50,313 nucleotides of DNA from Kiritimatiellia bacterium (GTDB lineage Bacteria; Verrucomicrobiota; Kiritimatiellia; RFP12; UBA1067), in the NCBI GenBank assembly GCA_017447805.1, contig JAFSMR010000006.1:1-50313 (forward strand). The letters are read 5' to 3'. The notes under the pieces were generated by a model that was not told where the DNA came from, did no database searches, and saw nothing but the letters and a program-made list of their open reading frames with translations. This document shows, piece by piece, positions 1 to 7,030 of this stretch. The translations under genes and the position numbers were made by a program. Within the stretch, counting starts at the first letter, position 1. Each line of letters opens with the position of its first letter.

Positions 1-2
1 CG

Positions 3-266
3 GGAGACCCGGGGATAAATGGCTACAGCGATGAAGAACCGACCGAGGAAGAAAGGCGCGAAGATGAGAATGCCGAAATCAACTGGGGCTTATATATGCT
101 ACTCAAATTCGGTCCAAACTTGCCAACGCTTGTGCCTTTTCATGAATTGCGAAAGCGATTGGAATTCGAAGACCCCGAAAGACTAAAAAGAATAGTCGAG
201 GGCTTCAAGAAAGACGAACGCTGGGCCGCGCATCTATTAAATACTTTCGGAAAATTGGAGGTGTAA
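3..266 (+). CDS. unknown protein, 5' truncated by window edge
   Basis: An open frame enters from the left edge and ends with TAA one base before the next ATG; 87 codons are visible. The peptide is charged and mostly acidic at its visible start (a run rich in E and R), followed by a segment likely to be helical. I recognise no family. Its tight spacing to the phage-type gene downstream suggests co-transcription with it, so a phage or mobile-element origin is plausible but not shown. The true start lies outside the window. Confidence 0.55.
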   Translation, partial: GDPGINGYSDEEPTEEERREDENAEINWGLYMLLKFGPNLPTLVPFHELRKRLEFEDPERLKRIVEGFKKDERWAAHLLNTFGKLEV

Positions 267-267
267 A

Positions 268-801
268 ATGCCGTTTCAAAAAGGGAATAAGTATGGTCTA
301 AAGCATGGTTACCGTAGTGGAGATAAGTTGACCGGCATTTATCTATGTTGGGATCATTTGCTTAGGCGAATCAGGCAAAAAAGACAAGGACTCCACTCGT
401 TGTATTGGGTCGTGTGCCAATACGATTCAGATTTTCGGTGGTTTAAATTTGAAAATTTTCTCGCCGATATGAAGGATGGCTATTTTCAAGGCGCAACGCT
501 GGATAGAATAGATTGGCGGCGAGGCTACTATAAAGAAAATTGCCGGTGGCTATCGAGAGAAGAAAATACTCGAAGGGCCCATCGTTGGCAACCGGACGAT
601 TTCTTCAATATTATGAAGGTGCATGGCGGCAAAGTCGCGCTTGAAGTATTTTCAAAGCGCTATGATTGGGAAATGAACCATGAATGCCATCATTATATAA
701 TCTGCCGCTGGAAGAATTCCCGCAAATCGAAATTTTATCTAGGGCTTGAAAAATCATACGAGGCGATAACGAATTTCCTTCGCGCTTGCGGCGCGCGCTA
801 G
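268..801 (+). CDS. phage-type protein with LDRID...ENCRW motif (HNH-like)
   Basis: A 177-residue protein preceded by GGAGG about 6 bases before the ATG. Residues about 68-110 contain FENFLADM, then LDRID, GYYKENCRW and a REEN..RR stretch. From memory, this order (F-x-NF, a TLDRID motif, GNY..ENCRW, then EQ/EN with RR) is the core of a common group of phage and prophage proteins annotated as hypothetical, HNH-endonuclease-like or AP2-like. The C-terminal third (about 120-177) is not familiar. The gene is visibly more AT-rich than the housekeeping genes that follow, which fits transfer. Likely role: DNA binding or nicking within a mobile element. Family assignment is from motif memory only. Confidence 0.55.
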   Translation: MPFQKGNKYGLKHGYRSGDKLTGIYLCWDHLLRRIRQKRQGLHSLYWVVCQYDSDFRWFKFENFLADMKDGYFQGATLDRIDWRRGYYKENCRWLSREENTRRAHRWQPDDFFNIMKVHGGKVALEVFSKRYDWEMNHECHHYIICRWKNSRKSKFYLGLEKSYEAITNFLRACGAR

Positions 802-806
802 CGCGC
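793..806. repeat. 14-bp perfect palindrome spanning the stop codon
   Basis: GCGCGCTAGCGCGC reads the same on both strands and contains the TAG stop of the phage-type gene. It sits in a wider GC-rich patch (about 786-815) just before the AT-rich heptamer repeats. It could fold as a short hairpin in RNA, but there is no T-run after it, so I do not call it a terminator. Confidence 0.5.
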
Positions 807-820
807 CTGCGCCGGGACAG

Positions 821-930
821 AATTATGAATTAGGAATTAGGAATTATGAATTAGGAATTAGAAGTTAGGAGTTAGGAGTTATGAATTAGGAATTAGAAAT
901 TAGGAATTAGGAATTAGTAGTTAGCAGTTG
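821..930. repeat. degenerate AATTAGG heptamer repeat tract
   Basis: About 110 bases consist almost entirely of 7-base units of the form AATTAGG, AATTATG, AATTAGA and AGTTAGG in tandem. The same unit, in both orientations, fills 37497-37625. It resembles the short tandemly repeated heptamers known from cyanobacterial genomes, but homology is not implied. No open frame of note crosses it. Confidence 0.85.
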
Positions 931-934
931 TAGA

Positions 935-971
935 CTGAACTTTCTGAACATCTGAACGCGGCGAAGCGGCC
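935..971 (-). repeat. dispersed hairpin element, copy 1 (inverted relative to copy 2)
   Basis: The reverse complement of this stretch shares an uninterrupted core of about 24 bases, GCTTCGCCGCGTTCAGATGT plus TCAG, with 23858-23894. The flanks continue with only small differences. The GC-rich end (GCGGC-ttc-GCCGC in copy 2) can form a hairpin. Both copies adjoin the degenerate AT-rich repeats. Confidence 0.75.
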
Positions 972-973
972 TA

Positions 974-1002
974 TTGAACTTGGGCGGAGAATTTGGTATA
1001 AT
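974..1002 (+). promoter_or_regulatory. promoter for rnc
   Basis: -35 TTGAAC (974-979), a 17-base spacer, and -10 TATAAT (997-1002) preceded by TGG, giving an extended -10. The ATG of rnc lies 11 bases after the -10, so the 5' leader would be only about 4-5 bases. Confidence 0.75.
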
Positions 1003-1013
1003 AATACGCGCAA

Positions 1014-1703
1014 ATGGACGATAAAGAAGATAATACAGATAATTCTACGATATTCAATTATCGTTTCAAGAATATTGCGCTTCTCGAAGAAGCTTTGACT
1101 ACGCCATCATTCAGGATGACATCGCCGGATTCAAAGGATAATCAGCGATTGGAATTTCTTGGCGATGCGGTGCTAGGGCTTCTCGCGGCAGATATGCTCT
1201 TTAGGGAAGAGAAAGATTGCAAAGAAGGCGAACTCACTGTTCATAGGACCCATATGGTATCGACTGCGGCGCTTTGCGCCGCCGCCAATCGCCATAATCT
1301 CGCCGAGAGGCTGCGGCGCAATAAAGGCGCTGGAGCGCTTGAAGAGAATTCCCATTCGCTTGCGGATGCCGTCGAGGCCGTTTTAGGCGCTGCGTGGCTT
1401 GATGGGGGCTTGGATGCAGCGCGGAGCATTTTTGACGCGCTGGAGCTAGTCTCTAATGCCAAGAAGGGCAAGTGGCGCATCAACCCCAAAGGGGAGCTAC
1501 TGCAGCTCGCGCAATCGCTAACGCCGCCTCGCCAACCGGTATACACAACTGTTTCAATCGGCGGCAAAAGCCATGAGCCGGTCTTCAATGTGCGCGCAGA
1601 TGTCGCAGGATTAGGCTCGGCAGAAGCCTGCGCACGCTCGCGCAAAGAGGCGGAAGCCGAAGCGGCGCTCAAATTGCTGGAGAAAATCGGGCTTGTCAAG
1701 TAG
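1014..1703 (+). CDS. rnc: ribonuclease III
   Basis: A double-strand-specific endoribonuclease that processes rRNA precursors and other structured RNAs. The 229 residues match the usual length of bacterial RNase III. The catalytic domain (about 12-145) shows the family signature QRLEFLGDAVLGL and the second acidic motif DAVEAVLGA, supplying the metal-binding Glu and Asp residues. The double-stranded RNA-binding domain covers about 158-229, ending in a Lys/Ala-rich helix. The ATG at 1014 fits the strong promoter just upstream; there is no Shine-Dalgarno because the predicted leader is only a few bases. The gene appears to be transcribed alone, since another promoter precedes the next gene. Confidence 0.95.
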   Translation: MDDKEDNTDNSTIFNYRFKNIALLEEALTTPSFRMTSPDSKDNQRLEFLGDAVLGLLAADMLFREEKDCKEGELTVHRTHMVSTAALCAAANRHNLAERLRRNKGAGALEENSHSLADAVEAVLGAAWLDGGLDAARSIFDALELVSNAKKGKWRINPKGELLQLAQSLTPPRQPVYTTVSIGGKSHEPVFNVRADVAGLGSAEACARSRKEAEAEAALKLLEKIGLVK

Positions 1704-1747
1704 CTATATGAAAGAAGAGAATTTTGCCGGAAATGATACTTCGCCAG

Positions 1748-1776
1748 TAGACCGAATTGACGGAAAATGATATAAT
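1748..1776 (+). promoter_or_regulatory. promoter for the small lipoprotein cluster
   Basis: -35 TAGACC (1748-1753), 17-base spacer, -10 TATAAT (1771-1776) with TGA directly upstream (extended -10). It overlaps the in-frame TTG upstream of the lipoprotein, which rules out that TTG as the start and favours the ATG at 1787, 10 bases after the -10. Confidence 0.7.
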
Positions 1777-1786
1777 ATCCGCCATC

Positions 1787-2122
1787 ATGATGGGTATAAG
1801 GAAGAAAATATTGCCCGTAGCGGCTGTTTTGGCGCTCCTCGCGGGGTGTCAGAGGGAAGATTGGCGCGAGGAAGCTTTTTCTATCCCGGGGCTTGATGTC
1901 GCCAATACAAATAAAGTATACGATGCGGTATCTCGTTTTAGCGGGGTAGAGCGCGCTTCACTAAAGTTCGATCTCGAAAAGAAGCTCGTTTTGTTGAGAT
2001 ATGATTCTATGCTTCTAGCGAAGATGAATATAATTATGGCGATCGACGAGGCGGGGGTCGAGGTGGAATATCCCGATATAAAGAAAGAATCTGGCAAGGC
2101 GGGTTATATAAATGAGAGGTAA
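1787..2122 (+). CDS. small lipoprotein with HMA-like fold pattern
   Basis: A 111-residue protein starting at ATG 1787 (or the adjacent ATG 1790) because the promoter overlaps the longer frame. The N-terminus is a lipoprotein signal with lipobox LLAGC; the mature protein begins at that Cys and would be membrane-anchored. The remaining ~85 residues alternate strand-helix-strand-strand-helix-strand in a way that recalls heavy-metal-associated domains, but the CxxC metal site is absent, so metal binding is not supported. Its end overlaps the protease gene start by 11 bases, so translation of the two is probably coupled. Exact function unknown. Confidence 0.7.
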   Translation: MMGIRKKILPVAAVLALLAGCQREDWREEAFSIPGLDVANTNKVYDAVSRFSGVERASLKFDLEKKLVLLRYDSMLLAKMNIIMAIDEAGVEVEYPDIKKESGKAGYINER

Positions 2123-3023
2123 TAAGCGATATTTATTCGCGGCTGTATGCGCGTTAGGGACGATTCTTGCATCGCAAGCGCAGTCTAATTTCATGCCGGA
2201 AGCGGCGAATAGTATCCGTAGGGCAAGCCTCAAGGCTGGCGGTGGCGCCATGCCGCTAATAGAAGGGGAGCTTGAGGGCAAGAAGTGCGTTCTCATTTTC
2301 GATACCGGCGCTACCCATACTACATTTGACGCAAATTTCATAAGAGAGAATTTTCCGCAAAAAAAGCTCGAGAAAGTATTGCTCGGCGGAACTACGAATG
2401 TAGAATCTTCGCCCGAGCTTGCACATGCCGACAAATTGAAGTTAGGCGAAGCGCAATTCGACAATTTCGATATCATGGTGCTTGATTTGGGCGGCGTCGC
2501 GAGAGATTCCGGCAATAGGGTCGATGGAGTTTTGGGAATGAATGTAATAGGAACCGGCCGGACATTGGTTTCATTAGGCGGCGGCGAAATTATCTTTGGC
2601 GCGTCGAAAGAATCGCGCGAAGGTTTCGCGCCGGCGAAGAGAGTTGCGCTATACGATCCTTTGACATTGACCCTCGCGGTAAAGCCAATGGGAGAAAAGC
2701 AAGGCGATGCCCCAAGGCCCATAATAATAGATTCCGGCTCATCCTTTACATTTCTCGATGAAGGATTCGGCTGGCCGAAAGGCGAAGCAAAGCATGAAAT
2801 CATGGCGCGCGATGTAAATGGACGCTCTATGCTTGAGCCTGCCGAGGGGCAGAAAGGGAATTTGAAATTCCTCGATGGAGGAGAAATTTCGATCAAGCCA
2901 TTGATATCCCAAGAGCCGCTGAATAGAATCGGCGTAGATACTTTGCGCGTTTATGATATGCTAATCGAGCCTAGATGCATTGGGTTTAGACCGCATAAAG
3001 CGAAGGAAGAGGGCGAGAAATGA
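2112..3023 (+). CDS. exported aspartic protease, two DxG motifs
   Basis: A 303-residue protein with an N-terminal signal peptide (about 1-24, ending SQAQS). Residue D64 lies in DTGAT after a hydrophobic strand, the classic catalytic loop of retropepsin-like aspartic proteases. A second motif, DSGSS, begins at D207 after PIII. Bacterial retropepsin-like proteins often carry one such motif per chain and dimerise; here both are in one chain, which suggests a bilobed pepsin-like arrangement. Likely location is the periplasm or outer surface; the substrate is unknown. It overlaps its neighbours on both sides and forms a three-gene unit with the upstream lipoprotein and downstream membrane protein. 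Confidence 0.8.
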   Translation: MRGNKRYLFAAVCALGTILASQAQSNFMPEAANSIRRASLKAGGGAMPLIEGELEGKKCVLIFDTGATHTTFDANFIRENFPQKKLEKVLLGGTTNVESSPELAHADKLKLGEAQFDNFDIMVLDLGGVARDSGNRVDGVLGMNVIGTGRTLVSLGGGEIIFGASKESREGFAPAKRVALYDPLTLTLAVKPMGEKQGDAPRPIIIDSGSSFTFLDEGFGWPKGEAKHEIMARDVNGRSMLEPAEGQKGNLKFLDGGEISIKPLISQEPLNRIGVDTLRVYDMLIEPRCIGFRPHKAKEEGEK

Positions 3024-3520
3024 AGCTTAAGCTCAATAAAGAGTTCTTTTTGAGGCATCTTTTTGTAGCGTGCCTAATGGCAGGAATGAGTATTTGGTTT
3101 GGTTATGATGGCTTCATCGGCTACCCTAAAACACCAGCCAGCGAGCTTTACAGGGCGATAGAAGGAACGCAAGCGCCGGAGGGTTGCAACCTCGAAGCTT
3201 TCAAGGCTCAGAAGATAAAAACCCAGTATGGCTTCACATTGCTTACTTTCATCGCGGCGCTTCTCGTAGGGGCGCATCTAGTCAAGGTCGCTTCGCTAGA
3301 CGTCAGGTTCGATGAGAAAGGTTTTAGCTGGAAAGGGCGTGATTTCAAGTATTCCGATATACTCAAAATTGATGATTCAAGGTGGAATACCAAAGGAATA
3401 TGCGTTATTTCGCTCGATTCCGGCAAATTAACGTTGGATGCCTGGCATCATATCGGGGTAAAGGAGTTTCACGAAAAACTTAAGTCCCCTCTTTGCGTCC
3501 AGAGCGAAAATATGATATAA
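3020..3520 (+). CDS. small membrane protein, PH-like C-terminal domain possible
   Basis: A 166-residue protein whose ATG overlaps the protease stop (ATGA). Two hydrophobic segments (about 12-30 and 72-90) are consistent with membrane helices separated by an external loop of ~40 residues. The C-terminal half alternates beta strands with a final amphipathic helix (EFHEKLKS), similar to small bacterial pleckstrin-homology-like domains, but I cannot confirm the fold. It probably works with the lipoprotein and the protease in the same transcript. The promoter of the next gene overlaps its stop codon. Confidence 0.7.
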   Translation: MKLKLNKEFFLRHLFVACLMAGMSIWFGYDGFIGYPKTPASELYRAIEGTQAPEGCNLEAFKAQKIKTQYGFTLLTFIAALLVGAHLVKVASLDVRFDEKGFSWKGRDFKYSDILKIDDSRWNTKGICVISLDSGKLTLDAWHHIGVKEFHEKLKSPLCVQSENMI

Positions 3521-3521
3521 T
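3493..3521 (+). promoter_or_regulatory. promoter for the FHA gene
   Basis: -35 TTGCGT (3493-3498), 17-base spacer, -10 TATAAT (3516-3521) with TGA immediately before it. The -10 covers the stop codon of the preceding gene. The FHA gene starts 38 bases after the -10 and has a GGAGG ribosome-binding site. Confidence 0.7.
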
Positions 3522-3558
3522 TCAAGGGTAAGAAAAAATTGGAGGTAGATAGCTCGCT

Positions 3559-4389
3559 ATGAAAATTCAGCTTATTGCCAACATTAAAGTATCGCCAGAA
3601 AGCGATGCCAGTGTGTCGCTTGGTTACTTGTTCCCCGAGGGAACCGAGGTAACGATAGGTCGCGAAATTGGCGCGACGATTGCGCCTTTGGTTGATAGCC
3701 TTTCGCGTCGCCATGCGAAACTCTATTTCAAAGACGGCGATTGGTATGTCGAAGATCTTGGGTCCACGAACGGCTCCTACCTCAATGGTGCCAAGATAGA
3801 GGGCGCAACGAAGATTGCCAGCGGCGCGAAGATGCAGTTTGGCGCGCTGACCCTCGCGGCGGATCTCGTGGGCGAAGGCGGCGAAGCAAAGCCCAGCACG
3901 CCTGTAGCATCGAATCTCACGCCTGCGCAAGCGGCTGCGGCCGGTGCGGCAGCGCAGATAGCCGGCGCAAATCCCACGATTGTCTCCAAGCCAACGATTC
4001 CCGGCATCAAGCCGACGATTGCGACCCCTGAAGCGCCGGTAGTGCCAGAAGGCGTGAAGCCGGCGCCTGCGGCGGCCGATAAAGTAGATGATATTCCCGA
4101 TCTTCCTCCAGTAGAAGCGGCTCCCGCGGCGGCTCCTGCGGCGGCTCCTGCGGCGCCCAAGTCGCCCTTGGCGCCCAAGTCGCCCTTGGCGCCTGGCCTT
4201 AAGCTGCCTCCGAAGCCGGGTCTTGGCGCAGGTATCAAGCTGCCTCCGAAGCCGGGTCTTGGCGCAGGTATCAAGCTACCTCCGAAGCCGGGTCTCGGCG
4301 CAGGACTCAAGCTTCCCCCGAAACCTGGCCTTGGCGCAGGGCTGAAGCTTCCTCCGAAGCCGGGTCTCAAACTGCCTCCCAAGCCTTGA
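3559..4389 (+). CDS. FHA-domain protein with Pro/Lys/Gly repeat tail
   Basis: A 276-residue cytoplasmic protein. The N-terminal FHA domain (about 8-105) binds phosphothreonine peptides in known members; here GRE, SRRHAKL, and DLGSTNGSYLNG provide the usual phosphopeptide-binding loop residues. After an Ala/Pro-rich linker, the C-terminus holds four 12-residue repeats of LPPKPGLGAG(I/L)K plus shortened copies. Such a tail could be an extended spacer or a ligand for other domains. No Ser/Thr kinase or phosphatase is encoded nearby, so its partner is elsewhere or absent. The sugar transporter gene follows 46 bases later without a clear promoter. Confidence 0.85.
   Translation: MKIQLIANIKVSPESDASVSLGYLFPEGTEVTIGREIGATIAPLVDSLSRRHAKLYFKDGDWYVEDLGSTNGSYLNGAKIEGATKIASGAKMQFGALTLAADLVGEGGEAKPSTPVASNLTPAQAAAAGAAAQIAGANPTIVSKPTIPGIKPTIATPEAPVVPEGVKPAPAAADKVDDIPDLPPVEAAPAAAPAAAPAAPKSPLAPKSPLAPGLKLPPKPGLGAGIKLPPKPGLGAGIKLPPKPGLGAGLKLPPKPGLGAGLKLPPKPGLKLPPKP
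4201..4386 (+). repeat. in-frame 36-bp tandem repeat in the FHA gene
   Basis: Four 36-bp units start at 4201, 4237, 4273 and 4309, followed by a 24-bp shortened unit at 4345 and a final partial unit. They differ mainly at silent or conservative positions. They encode the LPPKPGLGAG-type repeats, so copy number could vary between strains without a frameshift. Confidence 0.85.
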
Positions 4390-4435
4390 TTAGGATGAGA
4401 TAAAACCTACTTTAATTCTTAAGGAGAGAACGAAA

Positions 4436-5788
4436 ATGTCGGAAGAAAACAAGAAGAAGGGTAATTTAATTGCCATATTGACGATGTTCGCGCTCTATGC
4501 GATGGTAGGCTTCGTGACCTTCCTCGCGGCGCCAGCCGGGGATGTTTGGAAGTATAAACTGCCCGGCGGCTCGAATGTGCTTGGCATGCTCGGCAACTCG
4601 ATGAACTTCATCGCGTATCTCATCATGGGGTATCCGGCGGGTAAGTTCCTTCAGAAAATCGGCTACAAGAAGACTGCGCTTCTCGCGACCGGCTCGGGCG
4701 CGCTCGGCGTACTTGTGCAGATTCTTTCCGGCAAGCTCGAGGCGAGCATGGGCCTTATCGGGGCGGTGCCGACGGCTTGGATTATATATCTTGTCGGCGC
4801 ATTGATTTCCGGCTTTTCAAACTGCCTTCTCAATACTGTGATTTGCCCGATGCTCAACCAGATTGTCGGCGGCGGCAACAAGGGCAACCAGCTGAACCTC
4901 GGCGGCAGCGCGTTCAATTCGCTCTGCGGCGCTTCCGCCCCGATTATCCTCGGATCGATTGTCGGACAAATCACGAAAGAGACCCAGTTCTCGCAAATCA
5001 CCGGCGTTTTGATGGCGGCCGCGATTGTCTTTATCGTTGCGACGGCTATTATCGCCATTCTGCCGATTCCCAACCCGACCGAGCGCAAGGCAGATGTCGT
5101 TCTCGAAAAGTCGGCTCTTTCGTTCCGTCACTGCCGTTTGGGCGTTATCGGTATCTTCCTTTATATGGGAATCGAGATCGGCACCCAGAATTACATGCGC
5201 CTTTGGCTCCAGCCAGATAATCCCAGCTCGCCATTGCTCAAGATTGCGGGGATTTCCGCCGATCAAGCGGTAGTTATTGCGGCTTCCACTGCGGCGACAT
5301 TTATGGTCCTCATGCTTATCGGGCGTCTCGTAGGCGCATTGATTGGCGGTAAGGTTTCGAGCCGCGCGATGTGCCTAGGATGTGCCGGGACGGGTGTAGC
5401 GTTTTGCACAGTTGGCGCGCTGCTGGGCGCAAAAATGCCTTCGACGCTCATATCGCTTCCGCTTTTCAAGACCATTACGGAAATCGGGCTTGTCCAAATT
5501 CCTCTCGGCGCGCTATTCTTCATTCTCGCGGGTCTTTCCGCTTCGGTAATGTGGGGAGTAATTTTCAATCTCGCTACTGAAGGACTCGGCAAGTATACCG
5601 AGCAGGCGGCCGGTATGTTTATGGTAATGGTAGTCGGCGGCGCTATCCTTCCTTCCATTCAGGGCTGGATTGCCGATAAGTTCGGCTTCATGACGAGCTA
5701 TGTAGTGCCGATCTTCTGCTTCGCCTACCTCTTCGTCTACGCGCTCGCGTTCTCGAAGAACGTGAATAAGGATATCAAGGTCGACTGA
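4436..5788 (+). CDS. FHS-family sugar:proton symporter (MFS)
   Basis: A 450-residue integral membrane protein with about 12 hydrophobic helices, as expected for the major facilitator superfamily. The pattern at helices 1-2 (NSMNFIAYLIMGYPAGKF followed by a GYKK turn) fits the fucose-galactose-glucose:H+ symporter (FHS) family related to FucP and GluP. A good Shine-Dalgarno (AAGGAG) precedes the ATG. The galactokinase gene lies 42 bases downstream, so galactose (or a galactose/glucose mix) is the most likely substrate. L-fucose cannot be excluded, since fucI lies 6 kb away. Start and family are secure; the substrate is inferred. Confidence 0.85.
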   Translation: MSEENKKKGNLIAILTMFALYAMVGFVTFLAAPAGDVWKYKLPGGSNVLGMLGNSMNFIAYLIMGYPAGKFLQKIGYKKTALLATGSGALGVLVQILSGKLEASMGLIGAVPTAWIIYLVGALISGFSNCLLNTVICPMLNQIVGGGNKGNQLNLGGSAFNSLCGASAPIILGSIVGQITKETQFSQITGVLMAAAIVFIVATAIIAILPIPNPTERKADVVLEKSALSFRHCRLGVIGIFLYMGIEIGTQNYMRLWLQPDNPSSPLLKIAGISADQAVVIAASTAATFMVLMLIGRLVGALIGGKVSSRAMCLGCAGTGVAFCTVGALLGAKMPSTLISLPLFKTITEIGLVQIPLGALFFILAGLSASVMWGVIFNLATEGLGKYTEQAAGMFMVMVVGGAILPSIQGWIADKFGFMTSYVVPIFCFAYLFVYALAFSKNVNKDIKVD

Positions 5789-5830
5789 TTTCAACAATAA
5801 AACCACAACTTTACAAGAAGGAAAAATCTT

Positions 5831-7003
5831 ATGCAGAATCAAGAAGTTTATGATGAGCTCGTCGGTAAATTCGAGAAGATGTATGGCGCAAAGCCTCAAA
5901 TCGTAGCGTACGCGCCTGGGCGTATCGAGGTTCTCGGAAACCATACAGACTATAACGAAGGTTATGTATTTTCTGCGGCTATCGACAAGGGGACATTCTT
6001 CGCAGTTTCACCTAGCGACGATGAAAATTGCGAGCTTACGGCGGCGGATTTGATGGAAACCGCGAAATTCACGCTTTCTACGGTTGCTCCCGCGAAGGAA
6101 ATGACTTGGCAGAACTATGTCACCGGCACCTTCAATTGGCTGTTCGACGGCGAGCCCGCGAAGGCCGGCAAGGGCTGGAAGGGCATGTTCCTCGGCAATA
6201 TCCCTCTCGGCGCGGGCCTCAGCTCTTCCGCAGCGCTCGAGATGTGCACCGTGCTCGCTCTTTCCAAGCTCTATGGAGTCGAGAAGGATAAAACGACAAT
6301 GGCGAAGATTGGCCAGAAGGCCGAGCATACCTTCGCCGGTTGCCCGTGCGGACTTCTCGACCAGGCTTCATCGATGTACGGCAAGGCGGGTTCGCTTGTC
6401 AAGAGCGACTTCCGCTATAATACATTCGAGACGGTGGAGATGGGCCCGAAGGTGGCTTTCATGATGGTGAAATCGAATGCGAAGCACGCGCTCGTCGACG
6501 GCGCCTACGCTTCGCGCCGCAAAGCTTGCGAAGACGCGGCAAAGTATTTCTCGGGCGTCCTTCGCAAGAAAGTTGCCCACTTGAGGGATGTCACGATGGC
6601 AGAATGGGTGCTTTATCACGGCGGCCTGGATGATACGACTGCGCGCAGGGCAGTCCATCCGATTGGTGAGGATGAAAGAGTTTTGCAGGGTGCGGCGCTT
6701 CTCGAGAAGGGCGAGCTTGAAGCCTTTGGCGCGCTGATGTATGATTCGCATGAATCCAGCCGCAATTGGTTCGAGAATTCCTGTGAAGAACTCGATACGA
6801 TTGTCGATACTGCAAAAGCGATTCCCGAAGTCTATGGCGCACGTCTTTCTGGCGGCGGATTCGGCGGCAGCTGCTGCTTGCTCGTGAATCCTGAAGCGGC
6901 AGACAAGATTTCCACCATTATCACGAAGGAATACAAGGCGAAGTATGGCGACGAGCCAACCTGTTCGCTCATCAAGCCTTCTGAAGGCGCACACATAATC
7001 TAA
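5831..7003 (+). CDS. galK: galactokinase
   Basis: Phosphorylates alpha-D-galactose at C1 in the Leloir pathway. The 390 residues match the family length. The galactokinase signature GRIEVLGNHTDYNEGYV lies near residues 28-45, and the GHMP-kinase ATP loop PLGAGLSSSAALE lies near 130. A C-terminal glycine-rich GHMP motif (LSGGGFGGSCC) is present near 340. It follows the sugar symporter by 42 bases with an AAGAAGGA ribosome-binding site, forming a transport-plus-kinase pair. galM is encoded about 38 kb further on; galT and galE are not in the window. Confidence 0.96.
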   Translation: MQNQEVYDELVGKFEKMYGAKPQIVAYAPGRIEVLGNHTDYNEGYVFSAAIDKGTFFAVSPSDDENCELTAADLMETAKFTLSTVAPAKEMTWQNYVTGTFNWLFDGEPAKAGKGWKGMFLGNIPLGAGLSSSAALEMCTVLALSKLYGVEKDKTTMAKIGQKAEHTFAGCPCGLLDQASSMYGKAGSLVKSDFRYNTFETVEMGPKVAFMMVKSNAKHALVDGAYASRRKACEDAAKYFSGVLRKKVAHLRDVTMAEWVLYHGGLDDTTARRAVHPIGEDERVLQGAALLEKGELEAFGALMYDSHESSRNWFENSCEELDTIVDTAKAIPEVYGARLSGGGFGGSCCLLVNPEAADKISTIITKEYKAKYGDEPTCSLIKPSEGAHII

Positions 7004-7030
7004 GGAAAACTCGAAAGAAGGGGACTTCTT

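Noticed and set aside
1241..1699. Minus-strand open frame inside rnc
   Set aside because: It is fully inside a gene with clear RNase III motifs; composition is Ser/Ala-rich as expected for a shadow frame.
2015..2896. 293-residue minus-strand frame in the protease gene
   Set aside because: Opposite the aspartic protease with clear catalytic motifs; no ribosome-binding site or promoter supports it.
3777..4382. Long minus-strand open frame inside the FHA gene
   Set aside because: It is the mirror of the Pro/Lys repeats; the plus-strand frame has FHA motifs and a ribosome-binding site.
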